This document shows positions 34,281 to 39,527 of a DNA stretch of 39,527 bases, in pieces (the stretch's first letter is position 1; each line of letters opens with the position of its first letter). Origin of the DNA: an uncultured Prevotella sp. (GTDB taxonomy: Bacteria > Bacteroidota > Bacteroidia > Bacteroidales > Bacteroidaceae); NCBI GenBank assembly GCA_900550635.1, contig URSZ01000003.1, forward strand, positions 1 through 39,527. Reading direction: 5' to 3'. A program made the position numbers and the translations under genes. The notes under the pieces were generated by a model. The model was not told the origin of the DNA and made no database searches. It worked only from the letters and a program-made list of their open reading frames with translations.

Positions 34281-35420
34281 TTAGCGTCGGCTATACATGT
34301 GGTCGTAATATTGTTGGTACTCGCCGGAAGTTACTTCATTTACCCACTTACGGTTCTCGAGATTCCAAAGAACTGTCTTCTCTATGCCTTCCGCAAATGT
34401 TGTTTCTGGATACCAACCCAAGTCATTCTTTATTTTCGTAGGGTCGATAGCGTAACGCAAGTCATGCCCGAGACGGTCTTTCACGAAAGTTATCAGGTCA
34501 TAATTAATCCAGGAAATATCAGTCTTTCCTTCCGCGTCGAGTTCCTGCCGTTTCAACAACACACGGAACTCCGGACGACTTTCCATTGTGCGGTGCACAA
34601 TATCTATTATCAGTTTAACTATGTCGATATTCCGCTGCTCGTTGTGCCCTCCTACATTATATATACAGCCGTCGCGGCCGTTGTTGATAACGAGGTCGAT
34701 GGCCTTGCAATGGTCTTCGACGTAAAGCCAGTCGCGCACATTAAGCCCTTGTCCGTAAACAGGAAGTTTTTTTCCTTCAAGTATATTGTTTATTATAAGC
34801 GGAATGAGTTTTTCAGGAAAGTGATATGGCCCGTAATTGTTAGAGCACCTCGTAATACTAACCGGGAAATGATAAGTATCACGGTACGCACATACTATAA
34901 AGTCGGCGCTTGCCTTTGAAGCACTGTACGGGCTATGCGGGCACAGGGGTGTTTCTTCGGTAAAATAACCTTCTTCGCCAAGCGCCCCGTATACCTCATC
35001 GGTCGAAACCTGGTGGAACCGTACTCCGGCCCTCCACGTGGGATATCCGTTAGAATCTTTTCCGCTCACCCACGCACTGCGGGCGCAATCCATAAGGTTT
35101 TGCGTACCGAGTATATTTGTCTGAAGGAACAACTGCGGGTTTTCTATGCTGCGGTCCACATGACTTTCTGCCGCAAAATTTACAACCACATCGAACCGGT
35201 ATTCCACGAAAAGGCGGTCTACAAGCGCACGGTCGCAGATATTTCCACGTATGAAAGTGCAGCGATCATTATCTATGTCTTCAGCTATTGTGCTGAGGTT
35301 TCCTGCATAAGTAAGCGCGTCGAGCACGACGATACGGATGTCGTTGTGCTTTTGCAGCATATATTTAACAAAATTCGAGCCTATAAAACCGGCAGCACCG
35401 GTAACGAGGTAAGTTTTCAT
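34281..35420 (-). CDS. rfbB: dTDP-glucose 4,6-dehydratase
   Basis: Converts dTDP-glucose to dTDP-4-keto-6-deoxyglucose for rhamnose and related surface sugars. The 379 residues form an extended SDR fold: NAD-binding GAAGFIGSNFVKY, DALTYAGN, AAESHVDRS, the catalytic STDEVYG and YSASKAS (Tyr-x3-Lys), and NNYGPYHFPEKLIP. The gene stands alone; rfbA, rfbC and rfbD are not in the window. The 240 bp upstream of its neighbour (34041-34280) show nothing beyond the MATE promoter. Confidence 0.97.
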   Translation of the reverse strand: MKTYLVTGAAGFIGSNFVKYMLQKHNDIRIVVLDALTYAGNLSTIAEDIDNDRCTFIRGNICDRALVDRLFVEYRFDVVVNFAAESHVDRSIENPQLFLQTNILGTQNLMDCARSAWVSGKDSNGYPTWRAGVRFHQVSTDEVYGALGEEGYFTEETPLCPHSPYSASKASADFIVCAYRDTYHFPVSITRCSNNYGPYHFPEKLIPLIINNILEGKKLPVYGQGLNVRDWLYVEDHCKAIDLVINNGRDGCIYNVGGHNEQRNIDIVKLIIDIVHRTMESRPEFRVLLKRQELDAEGKTDISWINYDLITFVKDRLGHDLRYAIDPTKIKNDLGWYPETTFAEGIEKTVLWNLENRKWVNEVTSGEYQQYYDHMYSRR

Positions 35421-35452
35421 TTCGTGTCAGAGTGTTATGTTTGTTCCAAGAG

Positions 35453-35460
35453 CAAATATA
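35453..35460 (-). promoter_or_regulatory. Candidate -7 box for rfbB
   Basis: The minus strand reads TATATTTG (TAnnTTTG), 32 bp upstream of rfbB. Confidence 0.55.
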
Positions 35461-35537
35461 CACAAGTTTTCAAGTCTGGCAATAATTTTGCCGTCAGTTT
35501 GTCGACGCTTGTGCCGATCGGTTTTAAAAGTACCGGA

Positions 35538-36038
35538 CTATTCGCCCGTCCTCACGTAATCCACGAAATCGAAGTCTTTTTCGTTGCGTTCGTCGGCCTT
35601 GTGACTTTCGCGCCCCACTTCTTTCCATAGCGAATTATCGTATTCGGGGAAGAACACATCTGCTTTTTCGGGGGTATCGTGCACAAATGTCAATGCAAGC
35701 CGTGTAGCTATGCCTATTGTTTCCGAATATATCGAAGCGCCTCCTATAATGAACACTTTCTCATCGGGCTTACAGGCCGCAAGCGCCTCATCTATCGAAT
35801 GGAACAGTTCACATCCGGGAAACTCCGCGTTCCTGTTACGGCTCACCACTATATTCCGCCGGTCGGGAAGCGCGCCTTTCGGCAGGGACTCGAATGTCTT
35901 GCGCCCCATAAGCACGGTGTTTCCCACGGTGAGCGACTTGAAATGTTTCATGTCGGCCGACAGGCGGTAAAGCAAACCGTTTTTGTATCCTATGGCCTTG
36001 TTTTGCGCCACAGCGGCTATTATGATTATTTCGGGCAT
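35538..36038 (-). CDS. folA: Dihydrofolate reductase
   Basis: Reduces dihydrofolate to tetrahydrofolate with NADPH. At 166 residues it has normal length and shows IAAVAQNKAIGYKNGLLYRLSADM, VLMGRKTFESL and FIIGGASIYSE. The acidic active-site residue falls in LSADM. It follows thyA by 35 bp, the usual pairing, since thymidylate synthase makes the dihydrofolate this enzyme recycles. Confidence 0.97.
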   Translation of the reverse strand: MPEIIIIAAVAQNKAIGYKNGLLYRLSADMKHFKSLTVGNTVLMGRKTFESLPKGALPDRRNIVVSRNRNAEFPGCELFHSIDEALAACKPDEKVFIIGGASIYSETIGIATRLALTFVHDTPEKADVFFPEYDNSLWKEVGRESHKADERNEKDFDFVDYVRTGE

Positions 36039-36073
36039 GGGTTATATCTTGCTGGTTGTGTACAGTTTTTGCC

Positions 36074-36868
36074 TTAAACGGATATATCCGCTTTTATGTG
36101 CGGCCACGGGTCGTAGTTTTCGAGTGTGAAATCCTCGTAAACGAAATCGAATATGTTTTTCACATCCGGATTGAGCCTCATTGCCGGCAGCGGCCGGGGT
36201 GTACGCGTCAGCTGCAGCCTGGCCTGCTCTATATGGTTAAGGTAAAGGTGCGTATCTCCTGTTGTGTAAATAAAATCCCCCGGCTTTAACCCGGTTACCT
36301 GTGCCATCATCATAAGCAGCAACGAATACGACGCGATATTGAACGGCACGCCAAGGAACGTATCGGCGCTCCGCTGATATAATTGCAGGCTTAGCCGTCC
36401 CTCGGCCACATAGAACTGGAACAATACATGGCACGGCGGCAGGTTCATGTTGCCAAGGTCGGCCACGTTCCACGCACTTACTATCAGGCGGCGCGAATCG
36501 GGATTGTTCTTTATGTCATATACCACCTGCGAAATCTGGTCGATGAACTCGCCGTTATAGCCGGGCCAGCTGCGCCACTGGTATCCGTATATATGCCCCA
36601 GCTCCCCGTCAGGGTCTGCCCATTCGTCCCAAATGCTTACCTTGTGTTCGTGCAGGTACTTCAAATTAGTGTCGCCGCGCAAAAACCACAGCAACTCATA
36701 TATAATAGACTTCAAATGCAACTTCTTCGTCGTAAGCAACGGGAAGCCTTCGTCGAGGTTGAAGCGCATTTGGTTGCCGAATATGCTGATTGTCCCGGTT
36801 CCTGTACGGTCACCCTTTTTTACTCCTTCGGTCAATATGCGGTTAAGCAGGTCAAGATACTGTTTCAT
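36074..36868 (-). CDS. thyA: Thymidylate synthase
   Basis: Methylates dUMP to dTMP using methylenetetrahydrofolate. The 264 residues match the E. coli enzyme in length. Motifs: GDRTGTGTISIFG, the active-site Cys in NLPPCHVLFQFYV, QRSADTFLGVPFNIASY and the C-terminal PHIKADISV. It begins 18 bp after the stop codon of the small membrane protein gene and precedes folA, forming a three-gene unit. Confidence 0.98.
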   Translation of the reverse strand: MKQYLDLLNRILTEGVKKGDRTGTGTISIFGNQMRFNLDEGFPLLTTKKLHLKSIIYELLWFLRGDTNLKYLHEHKVSIWDEWADPDGELGHIYGYQWRSWPGYNGEFIDQISQVVYDIKNNPDSRRLIVSAWNVADLGNMNLPPCHVLFQFYVAEGRLSLQLYQRSADTFLGVPFNIASYSLLLMMMAQVTGLKPGDFIYTTGDTHLYLNHIEQARLQLTRTPRPLPAMRLNPDVKNIFDFVYEDFTLENYDPWPHIKADISV

Positions 36869-36886
36869 TTTTATTCCGATGTTTTG

Positions 36887-37543
36887 TTATCTTTCTTCAT
36901 TGCGGTGATTGCGGGCTATGAACAGGCCGCCTATTCCCCAAAAGGCCACGAGTGCCCCTATTCCCATTCCGAAACTGAAGTCCATGAAATAAAAAAGCAC
37001 TAACAATCCCGCTCCAACGGCTATGTTGCGTATGGCATTGTCGCGGCGGTTGGTGTAGCCGTCCGTCATCTTTCCGTTTGGCCGGGCGTCGCCCTGCGCG
37101 GGGCTGCCCGTTGTTTCCGGGGCTTCACTTGCATTTGTATATACCGGCCCGGCATACCTGCGCATGTCGGCCTTTTTGGCGCGGCGACCGTTACGCACGA
37201 GCAGCCATACCACGAACGCCAGTACCGCCAGGGGGAAAAACAATATCCCCACGAACAGCACGACCAGCAGTATTCCTCCCGCCGCAAACAGTGCGCCGAG
37301 GCCGTCGAACGGATGAAAGTCGAACAGCGAATGGTCGGACGACTCGTCTATGGCGTGCTGTATTGACTGCATGAATCCGCGGGGTATCGTGGTGGAGATT
37401 ACATAGCTCGAAGTGTCGTCGGCCAACGTGTCGCTCACAGCCACTATGGCCGTAGTGTCGTTTATCACGCCGGTGGAATCGGCTGTGGCAGCTTTCAGGC
37501 TGCAAACGAACAACATCGCTATTGCCGCAATGAATATTTTCAT
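36887..37543 (-). CDS. Small membrane protein upstream of thyA, function unknown
   Basis: 218 residues from the Met at 37541-37543: a signal peptide (MKIFIAAIAMLFVCSLKAATA), a short periplasmic part, a hydrophobic pair about residues 90-120, a basic Ala/Gly-rich linker, and two more membrane segments near the C-terminus. It may belong to the DUF6249-type proteins, but I cannot be sure. The frame runs 52 codons further upstream through array 9; that extension is rejected because it is repeat sequence and would hide the signal peptide. Its position ahead of thyA-folA suggests only shared transcription. Confidence 0.8.
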   Translation of the reverse strand: MKIFIAAIAMLFVCSLKAATADSTGVINDTTAIVAVSDTLADDTSSYVISTTIPRGFMQSIQHAIDESSDHSLFDFHPFDGLGALFAAGGILLVVLFVGILFFPLAVLAFVVWLLVRNGRRAKKADMRRYAGPVYTNASEAPETTGSPAQGDARPNGKMTDGYTNRRDNAIRNIAVGAGLLVLFYFMDFSFGMGIGALVAFWGIGGLFIARNHRNEER

Positions 37544-37612
37544 CTCTGAATATTTGCTTTGTAGTTTCTGATATTTTGCGTGTCGCGTAATGTCTGCAAA
37601 AATTGCCGAATG

Positions 37613-37620
37613 CAAAGATA
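37613..37620 (-). promoter_or_regulatory. Candidate -7 box for the thyA-folA unit
   Basis: The minus strand reads TATCTTTG (TAnnTTTG), 69 bp upstream of the membrane protein start. Array 9 begins 28 bp upstream of this box, where -33 contacts or an upstream activator would fall. Confidence 0.55.
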
Positions 37621-37648
37621 GTGATTTATCGGCATTTGGATACCCCGA

Positions 37649-37711
37649 AAAACAGGTCTGACATAATTCAAAATATGTCGGACATATTTTAAAATACAAG
37701 GCACATATTTT
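37649..37711. repeat. Array 9: three tandem 21-bp units
   Basis: Units 37649-37669, 37670-37690 and 37691-37711 have cores GGTCTGACA, TGTCGGACA and CAAGGCACA; the middle one is a perfect palindrome. The right flank TTTCCTACGTCC resembles array 5, and GGAAACAGACATTA (37733-37746) adds the CAGACA half-site. It lies in the 257-bp tandem gap between the Smr gene and the thyA unit and is the array closest to a candidate promoter. Confidence 0.95.
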
Positions 37712-37800
37712 TTCCTACGTCCTAATACCCCCGGAAACAGACATTATTTTTCACACAAAGAACCGTTCCGGATTTTCGCAGTCCTTTTGCGCCGTTCCGG

Positions 37801-38871
37801 TCATCCCACCACCACGAGCGTTGCACCGAAACCGTACTCCTGGAACGAAGCGTCCTGCGTGCGGCACGAAGGATAATGCCGTTTCAGCTCCTTGAGCACG
37901 GCGGAGCGCAGCACGCCGTCGCCTTTGCCGTGTATGAAAACGATTCGCTGCCCTTTATGGCGCTTGTATTTCTCCATAACATCGCGCACTTCGGCCAGCT
38001 GGCGGTTAAGGATGTCGGACGACGGCAACCCTTCGGTGGAATCGAACAAAGCATGTGCGTGCAAATCCACTTCAACGGTGTCATTCTTCCTCGGCTTGGC
38101 GGCCGGCGTTTTCCGCGAAGGCGCGGGCACATCCTTTTCCAAAAGGGCTTCGCGTATTTTTCCCGCGTCGGCAAAAATGCCGCGCACAGGTTCGTCGTCG
38201 CGCACTACGTCGTAAATCAGCGTCGGCTCTACAAAAAAGTCGTTCTTCTTAAAAGCTCCCGTTTTATAGAACTTGGAGCCGTCAATACGCAGTTCCACGC
38301 TCAAAGCCGGCTTCAGGGCAAAAGGTTTCTCGCGCTTATAGGCTATCATCTGCAAGGCTACGCGCGCTATCTTGTCAAGGTCTTCACGCCCGAGCTCTTC
38401 GACGAAAAACTTGGTATTCGGTTCGAGCGTACCTTCAAAACGCGCGTTCCATGCCAGGCCTTCGGCCGAGAGGTATGAAAGCGTCACGAAATAATTGCTG
38501 TCGTTAATAATATATGTGTCGAACGTTGTGCTTACCATATCCTCGGGATTGACCGGCACGAAAGCCATGTATATGTTAAGCTTCTCACCCTCGCGGCGTT
38601 CCGCATGGAATCCGCCTGCGGCTGCCTGTACGTCGGCCGTCTTTTCACGCCGCACGGTTTCGGGCTTCGGGGGCGCAACGGGCTTCTCGGCCTTTGCTGC
38701 ATTGAATTTCCTGTCGTATGAGTCTGATTCCACTACGACAACCTCGTTTATGAGCATTGGTATTTCAAAACCGTCGCCATCCTTCACAAGCACCACGTTC
38801 TTATCCCTAAAAGCCACGACCTTGCCGCCGCCCACTTCGTTAAGGAACCTTACTTCATCTCCTATTTTCAT
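37801..38871 (-). CDS. DUF2027 and Smr-domain protein
   Basis: 356 residues: an N-terminal small beta domain (MKIGDEVRFLNEVGGGKVVAF), a linker, a middle DUF2027-like domain (about 95-250), a basic linker, and a C-terminal Smr domain (about 270-356). The Smr domain has the VDLHAH motif, a long helix, and the loop IVFIHGKGDGVLR, followed by FGATLVVVG. Smr domains of MutS2-type proteins are nucleases or nucleic acid binders; this architecture is typical of Bacteroidetes, and its role is not established. The MutS ATPase part is absent. The gene is divergent from rpoD. Confidence 0.9.
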   Translation of the reverse strand: MKIGDEVRFLNEVGGGKVVAFRDKNVVLVKDGDGFEIPMLINEVVVVESDSYDRKFNAAKAEKPVAPPKPETVRREKTADVQAAAGGFHAERREGEKLNIYMAFVPVNPEDMVSTTFDTYIINDSNYFVTLSYLSAEGLAWNARFEGTLEPNTKFFVEELGREDLDKIARVALQMIAYKREKPFALKPALSVELRIDGSKFYKTGAFKKNDFFVEPTLIYDVVRDDEPVRGIFADAGKIREALLEKDVPAPSRKTPAAKPRKNDTVEVDLHAHALFDSTEGLPSSDILNRQLAEVRDVMEKYKRHKGQRIVFIHGKGDGVLRSAVLKELKRHYPSCRTQDASFQEYGFGATLVVVG

Positions 38872-39006
38872 ATCAAACGCTTATTTATCCAAGCTAAAGT
38901 AATAAGTTTTCACGATGTGATAATAAAAGCACATAAAAATCGTTTAATCGAAAGCGATTTCGTGTTTTTTACGCCTTCAGACACCTTATATTCAAAGAAA
39001 AATTTG

Positions 39007-39014
39007 TAATTTTG
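39007..39014 (+). promoter_or_regulatory. Candidate -7 box for rpoD
   Basis: TAATTTTG matches TAnnTTTG, 23 bp upstream of the rpoD start codon. Confidence 0.55.
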
Positions 39015-39037
39015 CGCACCTTTTGTATAGACTATCT

Positions 39038-39527
39038 ATGAGACAACTAAAAATCAACAAAAGCATTACGAACCGTTCGAGCGCCGCTCTCGACAAATAC
39101 CTTGTAGAGATTGGACGCGAGGAACTCATTTCGACAGACGAGGAAGTGGAGCTTGCGCAACGCATTCACCACGGCGACCGCAAGGCACTCGACAAACTGA
39201 CGCGGGCCAACCTGCGCTTTGTTGTGAGTGTGGCAAAGCAGTACCAGAACCAAGGTCTCGCCCTCAACGACCTGATTGACGAAGGCAACCTCGGCCTGAT
39301 CAAGGCCGCCGAGAAGTTCGACGAGACGCGCGGTTTCAAATTCATCTCCTACGCCGTGTGGTGGATTCGCCAGTCGATCCTTCAAGCGTTGGCCGAACAG
39401 TCGCGTATCGTGCGTCTGCCGCTCAATCAGGTCGGATCGCTCAACAAGATCAACAAGGCGTTCGCCCGTTTCGAGCAGGAGCACGAACGCACGCCGTCGC
39501 CCGAAGAACTGGCCACGGAACTGGATC
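39038..39527 (+). CDS. rpoD: Primary RNA polymerase sigma factor, 5' part (3' end beyond window)
   Basis: Housekeeping sigma-70 of the Bacteroidetes type; 163 codons are visible and the frame is open at the window edge. It starts MRQLKINKSITNRSSAALDKYL, so region 1.1 is replaced by a very short N-terminus. Region 1.2 (EELISTDEEVELAQRI), region 2 (LRFVVSVAKQYQNQGLALND, then FKFISYAVWWIRQSI) and the start of region 3 (RIVRLPLNQV) follow. Bacteroidetes primary sigma factors recognise the -7 box TAnnTTTG found throughout this window. Confidence 0.98.
   Translation, partial: MRQLKINKSITNRSSAALDKYLVEIGREELISTDEEVELAQRIHHGDRKALDKLTRANLRFVVSVAKQYQNQGLALNDLIDEGNLGLIKAAEKFDETRGFKFISYAVWWIRQSILQALAEQSRIVRLPLNQVGSLNKINKAFARFEQEHERTPSPEELATELD

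Noticed and set aside
37544..37699. N-terminal extension of the thyA-linked membrane protein
   Set aside because: It is translation of array 9 and would bury a good signal peptide.
2500..37711. Arrays as CRISPR
   Set aside because: Units abut with no spacers, there are only three per site, and no cas genes are nearby.

Overview
The window is an ordinary, gene-dense stretch of chromosome from a member of the Bacteroidales (Bacteroidetes). The evidence is the LpxC-FabZ fusion inside an lpxD-lpxC/fabZ-lpxA cluster, a short RpoD without the long proteobacterial N-terminal region, many promoters with the Bacteroidetes -7 box (TAnnTTTG), and typical neighbours such as the Nif3/zinc-ribbon pair and an AspT/YidE-type transporter. 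I cannot fix the family; Prevotellaceae or Muribaculaceae would both fit. I see no phage, plasmid, integrase, transposase, CRISPR, tRNA or rRNA.

Layout. Nearly all genes are on the minus strand; only the YidE-like transporter and rpoD are on the plus strand. From left to right: a truncated class A penicillin-binding protein, miaA, a PRiA4_ORF3-like gene, and the lipid A operon lpxD-lpxC/fabZ-lpxA (1-6587); a redox and sugar group (NapH-like ferredoxin membrane protein, Tat aldo/keto reductase, aldose epimerase, secreted sugar isomerase; 7279-12245); the YidE-like transporter; a GH16 glucanase coupled to a two-domain nuclease; purA with a Fur-family regulator, an AlkD-like protein and a secreted M49 peptidase; a nucleotidyltransferase, birA and yraN; the nitrogen pair glnB-amtB; menA; nif3 and a zinc-ribbon coiled-coil gene; a Spy-like periplasmic protein; MATE pump-kinase-YfcE; rfbB; a small membrane protein-thyA-folA; an Smr-domain gene; and the 5' part of rpoD.

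The most striking content lies between the genes. Nine intergenic sites each carry exactly three head-to-tail copies of a 21-bp, near-palindromic unit (27 units in 39.5 kb). The ideal unit is the arm AAAATATGTC, one central base, and the arm GACATATTTT. Cores vary between two families (TGTCnGACA-like and CAAGGCACA-like), and several copies share conserved flanks, so the full element is about 140 bp. Arrays occur in tandem, divergent and convergent gaps alike and in seven of the eight gaps longer than 300 bp. Since 21 bp equals two helical turns, a protein bound to each unit would lie on one face of the DNA. I know of no described family with this structure.

A second, unrelated 61-bp repeat occurs twice (6798-6858 and 30371-30431, two mismatches). 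Several clear intrinsic terminators and a few unexplained palindromes are also recorded.
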